A DNA stretch of 12,646 nt from PUPG01 sp964463915. GTDB taxonomy: Bacteria > Bacteroidota > Bacteroidia > Bacteroidales > UBA7960. A model generated the notes under the pieces. The model saw only the letters and a list, made by a program, of their open reading frames with translations, made no database searches and had not been told where the DNA came from. Made by a program: the position numbers and the translations under genes. This document shows, in pieces, positions 1 to 7,418 of the stretch (positions are counted from its first letter, which is position 1; every line of letters starts with the position of its first letter). Location of the stretch: contig CAYXEH010000063.1 of assembly GCA_964463915.1 (NCBI GenBank), positions 1-12,646 on the forward strand, written 5' to 3'.

Positions 1-1927
1 CCATGTCCGTGGGCTCATCCACAGGACCGGGCATAAAGGTGGGGCTTGCCAGCGTGCTGGTGGAGGTGCCGGAGTCAGCAAAAACCCCTTCCCCCGAGAG
101 CACCTCCCATAAAACCGACGAGGTATGCGTCGAGGTACCCGCAAGATCAAGCACCCCCGACTCACAGATCACCGCATCTGCCCCCGCATACGCCTCGGGC
201 AAAAAGTCATAAGTTACGGAAACATCACTACTTTCAAGACAGGCCCCATCAGTAACCGTCCAGACAAAAACATACTCCCCCGGGTCAGATACAACGACAT
301 CTGTATGCGGGTCATCAGGGGCCAGAAATTCAACTGTGGCATTATCGGGATAAAATTGTAAAGACCAGGAGCCTTCCTGGTTTTCATCCCCGGATAGGTC
401 ATTGGCCGTCATGGTGGCCACAGTCCCACATACCGCCTTGTCTTCCCCGGCATCCGCATAGACATCATCTTCGTGACTAAAAAATACACTTACCGTGGCA
501 GATGTACCTTTATGATCACCACTGGTCAGGGTCCAGGTAAACGTATACAACCCATACTCGGTCACCCTCACCAGGGGTTCCTCTCTTTTCGGGTTACAGG
601 GCTCGGTAGAAGTCGGACTCCCATCCGGAAGGAAACTGGCCTCCCCGGTCCCATCTTCATGTTCATAAGTCCAGATACCATTGAAGTTCCCTTCACAAGT
701 GCACCCCCCGATCAATGAAACCTCATTCCCGCATACCTCAAAATACCGGTCATCGATCACCACATCATCGACTATAATGGCTGCCGTAGCACCAGGATCA
801 AATTCAATAACGGGAAACTGCCCCAATGGAACACCCCGAACCGATAAATCAATCGATAGGGTTTCTACCGTCTGATTTACCACCTCAAAACGATAAACCC
901 CTGCCCCATCTTCGGAGAAATTCCTTATGTTCGCATCTCCTGTACCGGAAAACAAAAAGTCCTCCTGAGGAATACCTTGTACCGGATTTCCCCCGGAGTC
1001 CTCCACATAAATAATCAATTCAGCTGACTCCCTTCCATCCGCCCTCACATTGGCCGGATGACGATCCAGCGCAGAGGCACCGGCATCGATGGCATCATAA
1101 GAAATCACAACCAGGCCGGCACCCCCATCACCACCACTGCCTTCCCCATCTGTCAATTTAGAAGTACGCGCTCCTCCACCTCCGCCTCCGGGGAAACTCC
1201 CGGGATTGCCATCGGAGGTGAGCCCCCCTCCGGAAAGAGATCCGCCCCCGCTGCCGCCATTCCTTACAACACCGGCTGGGGCACTCCCGCCTCTGCCGGA
1301 ACGAATAAAAGCCCCGGTGGTTCCATTTGCCCCATTCTCACCAGCCCGCACTACATTCCCCACAGAATCATCAATGCCCCCCCCTGCTCCTCCGTGTTGG
1401 GTGCTTCCGGCAAACCCCCTTTCTCCCCCTTTACCACCTGCTGCATAAACAAGATTAAGCCCTGGAGAATCAGCCGGTGACACAAACGAGGCTCCCCCAT
1501 CCATGCCATTTGCTGCTGTCTCACAACCTGATTCCCCGGCAGCCTCAACGATCAAAACAGTTCCGGGTTCCACATCAATAGTTGAAGCAGCATAGGCACC
1601 GCCTCCGCCTCCGCCGGCCCCCCGGGCCCATACATCCGTCGCAGCCACACAGCCACCACCTGCTCCCCCGGCCCCCCATGCCTCCACAAAAATTTCTGCC
1701 ACCCCCGGTGGAACAATAAAATTTTGCGACCTCGGCCCGTCAAATTCATGAATAAAATAATATGAAGCGAATTCCCCGGCGGGATAGGTTGTATTCATTG
1801 CCCTGGCTGTCTGTCCCTCTAGCGTGGGAATCACCAGGTCTGGCATAGCGGAGTCTTCAGGATAAAACGCCCATCCATGCAGAACAAAAAACACAAATAA
1901 GAATGACAGCCAGCAGGCAAACCTCAT
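1..1927 (-). CDS. Large exported glycine-rich / Ig-PKD-repeat surface protein, partial (3' end off the left edge)
   Basis: One uninterrupted minus-strand frame runs from the ATG at 1927 to the window edge: 642 codons with no stop, so the C-terminus is missing. Residues 1-20 form a signal peptide (MRFACWLSF, a hydrophobic run, then HGWA before FYPED). Residues ~68-278 are a glycine-rich domain (FIVPPGVAEIFVEAWGAGG at the front, GAGLVVISYD at the end), a layout common in Bacteroidota surface proteins. Residues ~284-378 resemble an invasin-type bacterial Ig-like domain (ANVRADGRES, then VEDSGGNPVQGI). From ~390 there are about three PKD/Ig-like repeats of ~90 residues with motifs such as YADAGEDKAVCGT (490-502) and AYAGADAVICES (579-590), each with a Cys in the first strand and a second Cys in at least one repeat (C500/C563). 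I infer a T9SS-secreted adhesin or matrix protein, supported by the divergent porP/sprF-type gene. The sorting signal (CTD) would lie outside the window. The exact ligand is unknown. Confidence 0.85.
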   Translation of the reverse strand, partial: MRFACWLSFLFVFFVLHGWAFYPEDSAMPDLVIPTLEGQTARAMNTTYPAGEFASYYFIHEFDGPRSQNFIVPPGVAEIFVEAWGAGGAGGGCVAATDVWARGAGGGGGGAYAASTIDVEPGTVLIVEAAGESGCETAANGMDGGASFVSPADSPGLNLVYAAGGKGGERGFAGSTQHGGAGGGIDDSVGNVVRAGENGANGTTGAFIRSGRGGSAPAGVVRNGGSGGGSLSGGGLTSDGNPGSFPGGGGGGARTSKLTDGEGSGGDGGAGLVVISYDAIDAGASALDRHPANVRADGRESAELIIYVEDSGGNPVQGIPQEDFLFSGTGDANIRNFSEDGAGVYRFEVVNQTVETLSIDLSVRGVPLGQFPVIEFDPGATAAIIVDDVVIDDRYFEVCGNEVSLIGGCTCEGNFNGIWTYEHEDGTGEASFLPDGSPTSTEPCNPKREEPLVRVTEYGLYTFTWTLTSGDHKGTSATVSVFFSHEDDVYADAGEDKAVCGTVATMTANDLSGDENQEGSWSLQFYPDNATVEFLAPDDPHTDVVVSDPGEYVFVWTVTDGACLESSDVSVTYDFLPEAYAGADAVICESGVLDLAGTSTHTSSVLWEVLSGEGVFADSGTSTSTLASPTFMPGPVDEPTDM

Positions 1928-2044
1928 ATAAACAAACCCTATATAACAGATTATTAAAATGCCTAAAAAACTTATCTGGCACCCCGCAATGCAATGATAA
2001 TATTTTTTCCTGATAAAGAATTGCTTTTTTACACATTAATTCAA

Positions 2045-2079
2045 TTGCCGCGTAAAAACAAAAAAATTTTTTACATTTG
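2045..2079 (+). promoter_or_regulatory. Candidate Bacteroidota promoter (TTG ... TACATTTG)
   Basis: TACATTTG at 2072-2079 is an exact match to the TAnnTTTG -7 consensus, and a TTG at 2045-2047 lies 24 bp upstream, about where the -33 element is expected. A transcript starting near 2086 would have a leader of about 270 nt before the porP/sprF-type gene. The alternative element at 2326-2334 would give a short leader. Consensus matches in AT-rich DNA arise by chance, so this is only a candidate. Confidence 0.4.
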
Positions 2080-2325
2080 TGGTGGATATTTATTGTGCTG
2101 GTTTTATGTCAGATGGAAGTAGACAAAAAAAATGACTGTCATTCAACGGTAATACACAATTTATACTACGCTTTTGCCGGGCTCAGGTTACGCCGGACAG
2201 GTGAAACCTTTTGTCCTCTTCTGCGTAAATAACCAATATAAGGATGTGTATAAATGGCACGAAAATATAGTGACTGAACGGGCATCACAGGTTTTTTCCA
2301 CTGTCAGTTCCTGTTGAAGATCATA

Positions 2326-2334
2326 TATCATTTG
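2326..2334 (+). promoter_or_regulatory. Candidate proximal -7 element for the porP/sprF-type gene
   Basis: TATCATTTG, followed by CG, resembles TAnnTTTG with one extra base in the spacer. It lies 22 bp before the ATG at 2357, similar to the spacing of the better-matching elements before the gldJ-type and symporter genes (34 and 25 bp). No convincing -33 TTG lies at the right distance. Either this or the 2045-2079 element could drive the gene. Confidence 0.35.
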
Positions 2335-2356
2335 CGACAATTAATGACCTGAATTC

Positions 2357-3328
2357 ATGCGTATAGGAAAGTTTGTTTTGTTCTTGTTTGTGATCCTGTT
2401 CCTTTGCCCTGAGGGGAAAAAGTTGCATGCCCAGGATCCTGTTTTTTCCCAGTTCTTTTCCTCTCCCATTTACCTGAATCCGGCATTCTCAGGATCCAGC
2501 CTCTGTTCAAGGCTGGCTTTCAATTACCAATACAGGCGCTACGGCCTCGATGATTTCTCTACCCTCAATTTCTCTTATGATACCTATGTGGATGCCCTTC
2601 AGGGAGGTATTTCCGTTATGGCCACCAGCGAACATCCCGCAGAATTTCTTATGCGAAATAGTTTCAGCGCAGCCTATTCTTATCACTTACAGGCCACAAG
2701 GGATTTCAATATCAATTTTGGCATGCAGGCAAGCTATATCCGCAACGATGTGACTTGGGGAAAGCTTGAGTTTGCAGATCCAAACGAGCCACCACCTGAT
2801 GTTACCTGGGCCCACGGGGTGGATTTTGCAGCCGGGATGCTTGTATTTAACGAAGTTTTTTACGGAGGCGTGGCAGCTCATCACATAACCAGACCAAACA
2901 TGAGTCTTTTTAACGATGTGGATGCCCGGTTGGATGTGAAATATACGGCCCATATTGGCGCACACCTCGAGCCCCATCTTTGGAGGAGGTACCGGCGCCC
3001 GATCGATTATTTCATATCACCCAACATTGTTTTTCAGACCCAGGGGCATCAAACACATGTCAGTTATGGGCTATACGGCGGCATTGAACCCATCATGGTA
3101 GGCACCTGGTTCAGGCATTGGCTGAACACGCCCCTTGAAAAAAACAACGCCCTGATTTTCCTTGTCGGACTCAACCTCGACAACTACCGTATCGGGTACA
3201 GTTATGATTATTCTTTCTCCGGTTATTCAGACCTTATGCATGGCACACATGAGATCAGTGTCGCCATTAAGTTTAACTGTCAACCCAGAAATTTCAACCG
3301 CCGCATAATAAACTGTCCGAGTTTTTAG
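2357..3328 (+). CDS. PorP/SprF family type IX secretion system outer-membrane protein
   Basis: The 323-residue product begins with a signal peptide (MRIGKFVLFLFVILFLC, cleavage probable after LHAQ). The mature N-terminus is the family hallmark DPVFSQFFSSPIYLNPAFSG (residues 27-46). The rest alternates short amphipathic strands, as in an outer-membrane beta-barrel. Near the C-terminus it has the conserved GYSYDYSFSG and GTHEIS blocks and ends in a Cys/Arg-rich tail (NCQPRNFNRRIINCPSF). Family members either belong to the T9SS core with PorK/GldK or act as dedicated partners that help secrete or anchor SprB-like proteins. Here gldK-L-M-N do not follow. Its neighbours are a GldJ-like lipoprotein and, divergently, a large repeat surface protein, so a cargo-partner role is my preferred inference. 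Family assignment is confident; the paralogue is not. Confidence 0.93.
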   Translation: MRIGKFVLFLFVILFLCPEGKKLHAQDPVFSQFFSSPIYLNPAFSGSSLCSRLAFNYQYRRYGLDDFSTLNFSYDTYVDALQGGISVMATSEHPAEFLMRNSFSAAYSYHLQATRDFNINFGMQASYIRNDVTWGKLEFADPNEPPPDVTWAHGVDFAAGMLVFNEVFYGGVAAHHITRPNMSLFNDVDARLDVKYTAHIGAHLEPHLWRRYRRPIDYFISPNIVFQTQGHQTHVSYGLYGGIEPIMVGTWFRHWLNTPLEKNNALIFLVGLNLDNYRIGYSYDYSFSGYSDLMHGTHEISVAIKFNCQPRNFNRRIINCPSF

Positions 3329-3329
3329 T

Positions 3330-3337
3330 TATTTTTG
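3330..3337 (+). promoter_or_regulatory. Candidate -7 promoter element for the gldJ-type gene
   Basis: TATTTTTG is an exact TAnnTTTG match starting two bases after the porP/sprF-type stop codon. It is followed by TACGCG and lies 34 bp before the ATG at 3372, the short-leader geometry usual in Bacteroidota. No clear -33 TTG is visible. The lipoprotein gene could therefore have its own start site as well as read-through from upstream. Confidence 0.5.
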
Positions 3338-3371
3338 TACGCGCAATATTCAGGCTTAATTCAAAAAGAAT

Positions 3372-4826
3372 ATGACTAGGACGAATAGGATGGTTAAGAC
3401 CAGACTCCAGACAATTTTTCCCATATTGGTATTTACAGCATTGTTTTCCTCTTGTGGTTTATTCCAGCAAGAGTCTTCAAGTACAACAGGATGGGCATAC
3501 AATGAACCCGAAACAGGAGGATTTGAAGTGGTTTCCCACCAGGAACAGGAAACCGGGCCCGGGTTGGTCTACATTGAGGGGGGGACTTTTGTAATGGGGC
3601 GAACCGTAGAGGATGTAATGTCCGATTGGAACAACATCCCAAGACAGGTTACCGTGTCTTCATTTTATATGGATGAAACAGAGATCCGCAACCTTGATTA
3701 TGTGGAATACCTGCACTGGGTCAACCGGATTTTTGGGGAAACCCACCCTGAAGTTTACCAGAATGCCCTTCCGGATACCCTCGTATGGAGGGACCCGCTG
3801 GCCTATAATGAACCCTATGTAGAAAACTATCTTCGCCATCCCGCATACCGTGATTACCCGGTTGTCGGGGTAAGCTGGGTCCAGGCATCGGACTATGCAT
3901 CCTGGCGAACCGACCGGGTCAATGAGTGGATACTCGTCCGTGAAGGAATACTCGACTGGAACCTGGATGAACAGGAAGGCGCCAATCACTTTAACACGGA
4001 GGCTTATCTGGCGGGGGAATATGAAGGACTTGTCCGTGAAGGCATGCGCGACCTGGATCCGAGAGGAGATGGTGAACGGCGTGTCCGCTGGGAAGACGGC
4101 CTGTTATTGCCACGATACCGCCTACCCACTGAAGCTGAATGGGAGTACGCCGCTTTGGGCCTCATCGGTGCCATCGAGGATGAAATGATTGCCAACCGGC
4201 GCATGTACCCCTGGGAAGGCAGGCATGTCAGAAGAAGCGACCGCAGAAACAGGGGTGATTTCAAAGCCAATTTCCAAAGAGGTCCGGGAGATCTCTCAGG
4301 ACTGGCAGGTTATCCAAACCCGGGGGGAGACATTACCATGCCGGTGCACTCATTTGAGCCCAATGATTTCGGCCTTTACAATATGGCTGGCAATGTCAAT
4401 GAGTGGGTAAAGGATGTCTATCGTCCTTTATCTCACGAAACAGTGGCCGATTTCAGGCCATTCCGCGGTAATGTGTTTGAAACTGTGGTTCGTGATGAAA
4501 ATGGGGATATCATGTTCGATGACAAGGGAGAGGTGATCAGGGATCCGGAAGAAGTAGATGACATTCGATGGAACTACAGACAGGCCAACAATATTGGCTA
4601 TAGGGATGGAGACCAGATCTCCGCAGTTTCAGAAGATCAGGACGTATATCCTCCGGGATCCACACTAATCAGTGATTCTTCCAGGGTATATAAGGGAGGT
4701 AGCTGGAGAGACAGGGTTTATTGGTTGTCCCCGGGAAACCGGAGATATATGAACCAGCATGCTGCCACTGATGATATCGGTTTTCGCTGTGCCATGGATA
4801 AAATCGGGGGAAGCCCTGAAAGATAA
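3372..4826 (+). CDS. gldJ: GldJ-like gliding motility / T9SS lipoprotein (SUMF1 fold)
   Basis: The 484-residue product has a hydrophobic leader ending in a lipobox (ALFSSC, lipidated Cys28), so it should be an outer-membrane lipoprotein facing the periplasm. Met7 (3390) is an equally possible start. A formylglycine-generating-enzyme-like (SUMF1) domain spans ~64-476: GLVYIEGGTFVMGR (64-77), SFYMDETEI (97-105), YRLPTEAEWEYAA (249-261), FGLYNMAGNVNEWVKD (333-348), KGGSWRDR (441-448) and IGFRCAMD (469-476). The two catalytic cysteines of true FGE are absent: the segment after GGSWRDR has no Cys until C473, so it is probably a structural pseudoenzyme. The blocks DWNNIP, LPDTLVWRD, YLRHPAYRDYPVVGVSW and WRTDRVNE match my recollection of GldJ better than GldK, and a following murF also fits GldJ. 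GldJ is needed for gliding and stabilises GldK in studied flavobacteria. Family is certain; GldJ versus another GldK/J paralogue is likely but not certain. Confidence 0.83.
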   Translation: MTRTNRMVKTRLQTIFPILVFTALFSSCGLFQQESSSTTGWAYNEPETGGFEVVSHQEQETGPGLVYIEGGTFVMGRTVEDVMSDWNNIPRQVTVSSFYMDETEIRNLDYVEYLHWVNRIFGETHPEVYQNALPDTLVWRDPLAYNEPYVENYLRHPAYRDYPVVGVSWVQASDYASWRTDRVNEWILVREGILDWNLDEQEGANHFNTEAYLAGEYEGLVREGMRDLDPRGDGERRVRWEDGLLLPRYRLPTEAEWEYAALGLIGAIEDEMIANRRMYPWEGRHVRRSDRRNRGDFKANFQRGPGDLSGLAGYPNPGGDITMPVHSFEPNDFGLYNMAGNVNEWVKDVYRPLSHETVADFRPFRGNVFETVVRDENGDIMFDDKGEVIRDPEEVDDIRWNYRQANNIGYRDGDQISAVSEDQDVYPPGSTLISDSSRVYKGGSWRDRVYWLSPGNRRYMNQHAATDDIGFRCAMDKIGGSPER

Positions 4827-4850
4827 ATTAAAACATTTCATATAAATCAA

Positions 4851-4881
4851 CCCCGTTTGCCACGGTAAATGGGGTTTTTTT
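4851..4881 (+). terminator. Rho-independent terminator after the gldJ-type gene
   Basis: The arms CCCCGTTT (4851-4858) and AAATGGGG (4867-4874) pair over 8 bp with one G-T wobble around an 8-nt loop. A run of seven T follows (4875-4881), and AA before the stem can pair with the first two T. It lies 24 bp after the gldJ-type stop and only 14 bp before the murF ATG, so it may act as an attenuator rather than a full stop. Confidence 0.85.
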
Positions 4882-4895
4882 AATTGACTTCACCC

Positions 4896-6221
4896 ATGGA
4901 TGAGAAAAAAATCAACCATCTGCTTGAACTTGTGGATCAGGGGTATCGCATTTGCACCGACAGCCGTCAGGCAAAGCCAGGTTATATATTTTTCGCAATA
5001 AGGGGAGAGCATTTTGACGGCAACCGTTTCGCTGAAACGGCTCTTCAGGCTGGGTGCAACCTGGCGGTTATTGACAAGCCCGAATACAATACAGGAGACA
5101 AATACCTTGTGGTCAATAATGCCCTAAGTACATTACAACTCCTTGGTCAAACCCGAAGACACCGCATGGACATTCCCTTTATCGGGATCACCGGAAGCAA
5201 TGGTAAAACCACCACCAAAGAACTATTGCAGGCAATCCTGTCGACCCGCTTTGTTTCGGCTGCCACAAAGGGGAACCTGAATAACCATATCGGCGTACCA
5301 CTCAGTCTGCTTTCCTTCCCCGCTGAAACAGAGTGCGCCATTGTGGAAATGGGAGCCAACCACCAGGGAGAAATTGCCAGACTATGTGAGATTGCTATGC
5401 CTACACACGGGCTGATCACCAACATCGGCCAGGCACATCTGGAAGGCTTCGGTTCTATAGAGAATATCGCCAAAGCAAAGAATGAACTTTACACTTACCT
5501 TGACAAAACCAATGGCACCCTGTTTGTCAATCACGACGACCCCAGACTTAAGAAGATAACCCGGGATATGCAGACCATTCAGTATGGGAAAGAGGATTAC
5601 AACCATTGCAGCGGAGAAATTATTCGCTCATCCCCGGCACTTCATATACGTTTCCAGGTAAATAGAAATTTCGGAGCAGCAAAACGGGGGCTTCGGGGGG
5701 AGGTAAAGAGCAGGTTAACCGGAGGCTATAATTTCGAAAACATATTGGCCGGTATCACAGTCGGGTTGTACTTTGGGGTTAAACCTGAGGAAATCAACCG
5801 GGCTGTGGGGGCTTATGTCCCTGAAAACCACCGTTCACAAATCATACATACAAGTCGTAACACCGTTGTAATGGATGCATACAATGCCAACCCAAGCAGC
5901 ATGGCTGCAGCCCTGGATAATTTAGCGTTGTTTAATGACAAGCCCAGGGCCGTTTTCCTGGGAGATATGCTTGAACTGGGACCGATCGCAGAGGCAGCCC
6001 ACCGAAATGTTATTGATAAGGTGAAACAGATGCGAACCTCACTGCAGGTTTATGTAGGTAAGCATTTTGCAGCTACCTGCAAAGAGGAGGAAGACACACT
6101 GGTTTTTGATCATGTCAACGAAGCAGCAGAATGGCTGCGCAACAATCCCATCCAGGGATATACCGTACTGGTAAAAGGAAGCCGGGGAATTCAAATGGAA
6201 AAACTGCTTGACTATTTATAA
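4896..6221 (+). CDS. murF: UDP-N-acetylmuramoyl-tripeptide--D-alanyl-D-alanine ligase
   Basis: This ATP-dependent cytoplasmic ligase adds D-Ala-D-Ala to UDP-MurNAc-tripeptide, the last cytoplasmic step of muropeptide synthesis. The product has 441 residues, normal for MurF. The N-terminal domain has TDSRQAKPGYIFFAIRG (22-38). The central Mur-ligase domain has the P-loop GITGSNGKTTTKE (97-109), NLNNHIGVP and VEMGANHQGEI. The region around IAKAKNEL (191-198) carries the lysine expected to be carbamylated. The C-terminal domain has NHRSQI, DAYNANPSSM (327-336) and GDMLELG (356-362), typical of MurF. I chose the ATG at 4896; a TTG at 4884 in frame would begin within 3 bp of the terminator T-run. 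No Shine-Dalgarno is visible. Its stop overlaps the anmK start by one base. Confidence 0.96.
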   Translation: MDEKKINHLLELVDQGYRICTDSRQAKPGYIFFAIRGEHFDGNRFAETALQAGCNLAVIDKPEYNTGDKYLVVNNALSTLQLLGQTRRHRMDIPFIGITGSNGKTTTKELLQAILSTRFVSAATKGNLNNHIGVPLSLLSFPAETECAIVEMGANHQGEIARLCEIAMPTHGLITNIGQAHLEGFGSIENIAKAKNELYTYLDKTNGTLFVNHDDPRLKKITRDMQTIQYGKEDYNHCSGEIIRSSPALHIRFQVNRNFGAAKRGLRGEVKSRLTGGYNFENILAGITVGLYFGVKPEEINRAVGAYVPENHRSQIIHTSRNTVVMDAYNANPSSMAAALDNLALFNDKPRAVFLGDMLELGPIAEAAHRNVIDKVKQMRTSLQVYVGKHFAATCKEEEDTLVFDHVNEAAEWLRNNPIQGYTVLVKGSRGIQMEKLLDYL

Positions 6222-7351
6222 TGATGGAGTACCAGGTTACAGGGATGATGTCGGGAACTTCACTGGACGGAATAGATCTGGCCCATTGTCGTTTTATTCT
6301 GAATGACGGGCACTGGAGTTACAGTATCCTGGCCGCTGAAACCCTCCCCTACACGGACCAGTGGAAAAATGAACTTTCTGGTGCCTCAACATTGAACGGG
6401 AGACAACTTCATGACCTGCATATCCGCTACGGCAAACAAGCCGGGGAAATGGCATATAATTTTTTCCAACGGCACGGCATCCGGCATACAGAATTCCTGG
6501 CGAGCCATGGCCACACTGTGTTTCATTGCCCTGATCAGGGGTACACTTTCCAATTGGGTCACGGGTCCTCCATGGCTGCTGCGGCAAAGTGCACTGTGAT
6601 CAATGATTTTCGAAGTATGGATGTGGCCCTGGGCGGACAGGGTGCGCCCCTGGTACCATTAGGCGACCAGGTGTTATTCGGTAATTATCAATACTGCCTG
6701 AACCTGGGTGGTTTTGCCAATATTTCTTATGACACCGGGGGCAGCCGTCGGCTTGCATACGACATATGCCCCCTCAACTTTGTAATCAACAAATTAGTGA
6801 GAAACAGCGGCATTCCCGCCAACATTCAGCCCGGTAAATTGCAGGATCAGCGCTCAGCAACCGAATACCTCAACCAGGATACAGACGGTGCCATCGCGAG
6901 AGCAGGTAAAGTTCACGCGGGGCTACTCCAACGGCTCAACAACCTGTCTTTTTATCAACAGGACGGGCCGAAAAGCCTTGGTGAAGAATGGGTCAACCAG
7001 CATATATTGCCTCTGCTGAACGAGTATCCGCTTCCTTTGCCCGACCTGCTGAATACCTTTTATCGGCATGCCGCCACCCAGATCGGCAATCAGCCGGGAC
7101 CAAATCCGGGAAAGTTGCTGGTCACAGGTGGTGGCGTTTTCAATCGATTTTTTATGGAATGCCTGAAGGATAGTCTTCCCACGGCAATAGAAATGGTAGT
7201 TCCCCACAAAGAAGTCATCGACTTCAAGGAAGCCCTGATTTTTGCTTTTCTCGGTCTGCGTTGTTTCAGGAAGGAAATCAACTGTCTTTCAAGCGTAACC
7301 GGTGCTTCCAGGGACTCGACCGGCGGCAGCATCCATTATTTCAACAGCTGA
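6221..7351 (+). CDS. anmK: Anhydro-N-acetylmuramic acid kinase
   Basis: AnmK uses ATP to open the 1,6-anhydro ring of anhydro-MurNAc and phosphorylate it to MurNAc-6-phosphate, recycling wall fragments in the cytoplasm. The 376-residue length is normal (E. coli 369). Motifs are GMMSGTSLDGID (8-19), ASHGHTVFHCP, GGQGAPLVPLGD, LNLGGFANIS, VTGGGVFNRFF and EALIFAFLGLR, with a C-terminal TGAS...GG block. The usual DTGPGN loop reads DICPLN here. The Asp is kept, and I believe this is a Bacteroidota variant rather than a defect. The start ATG at 6221 shares its A with the murF stop (TAATG), which implies translational coupling and a joint synthesis-plus-recycling unit. A second in-frame ATG follows immediately. 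Confidence 0.95.
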   Translation: MMEYQVTGMMSGTSLDGIDLAHCRFILNDGHWSYSILAAETLPYTDQWKNELSGASTLNGRQLHDLHIRYGKQAGEMAYNFFQRHGIRHTEFLASHGHTVFHCPDQGYTFQLGHGSSMAAAAKCTVINDFRSMDVALGGQGAPLVPLGDQVLFGNYQYCLNLGGFANISYDTGGSRRLAYDICPLNFVINKLVRNSGIPANIQPGKLQDQRSATEYLNQDTDGAIARAGKVHAGLLQRLNNLSFYQQDGPKSLGEEWVNQHILPLLNEYPLPLPDLLNTFYRHAATQIGNQPGPNPGKLLVTGGGVFNRFFMECLKDSLPTAIEMVVPHKEVIDFKEALIFAFLGLRCFRKEINCLSSVTGASRDSTGGSIHYFNS

Positions 7352-7385
7352 ATCTCTTTTTATTTTCTTATCTGATGCTTTTCAT

Positions 7386-7393
7386 TAAATTTG
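7386..7393 (+). promoter_or_regulatory. Candidate -7 promoter element of the symporter operon
   Basis: TAAATTTG, an exact TAnnTTTG match followed by CGG, lies 25 bp before the symporter ATG in a 67-bp AT-rich gap after anmK. No clear TTG is seen at -33. It is the best candidate for starting a transcript through the symporter, CoA-transferase and oxidoreductase genes. No operator repeat is visible beside it. Confidence 0.55.
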
Positions 7394-7418
7394 CGGCTTT
7401 AATCCAAAAAAGTCTGCA

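Larger units (their letters stand above)
1928..2356. other. Divergent intergenic region with no recognised gene
   Basis: This 429-bp gap separates the minus-strand surface protein from the plus-strand porP/sprF-type gene. Its left half (1930-2100) is strongly AT-rich, with A and T runs at 2057-2072, as expected for promoter DNA. Two plus-strand promoter candidates lie at 2045-2079 and 2326-2334. For the minus-strand gene I find only a weak element (CAAAcccTA at 1933-1941, read TAGGGTTTG on the minus strand) that would leave almost no leader. Part of 2160-2215 is GC-richer and contains short inverted pieces (CCGG...CCGG; AGGTgaaACCT) but no stem long enough to call a terminator or riboswitch. 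A 39-codon ATG frame at 2113-2232 has no ribosome binding site and is not called as a gene. Confidence 0.6.

Noticed and set aside
1058..1480. 140-codon plus-strand frame rich in Pro, Thr and Ser
   Set aside because: It is antisense to the glycine-rich domain of the minus-strand surface protein. The Pro-rich composition is simply the complement of Gly codons (GGN read as NCC), and it has no start context.
1933..1941. TAGGGTTTG on the minus strand as promoter of the surface protein
   Set aside because: The spacer is three bases instead of two and the start site would fall at the ATG itself, requiring a leaderless message. Too weak to call.
2163..2215. Riboswitch-like GC-rich patch
   Set aside because: The pairs are only about 4-5 bp (CCGG/CCGG, AGGT/ACCT) and no conserved core of TPP, cobalamin, SAM, c-di-GMP or preQ1 switches is seen.
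2113..2232. 39-codon ATG frame in the divergent intergenic region
   Set aside because: No ribosome binding site, no recognisable protein and a length expected by chance. Kept only as part of the leader question.
3372..4826. Calling the lipoprotein GldK/PorK because it follows a PorP-type gene
   Set aside because: gldL, gldM and gldN do not follow, and the DWNNIP, LPDTLVWRD and WRTDRVNE blocks fit GldJ better as I recall it. An HMM comparison would decide.
4884..4895. TTG start extending murF by four residues
   Set aside because: It begins 2 bp after the terminator T-run and the extra residues (MTSP) match no MurF feature. The ATG at 4896 fits better.
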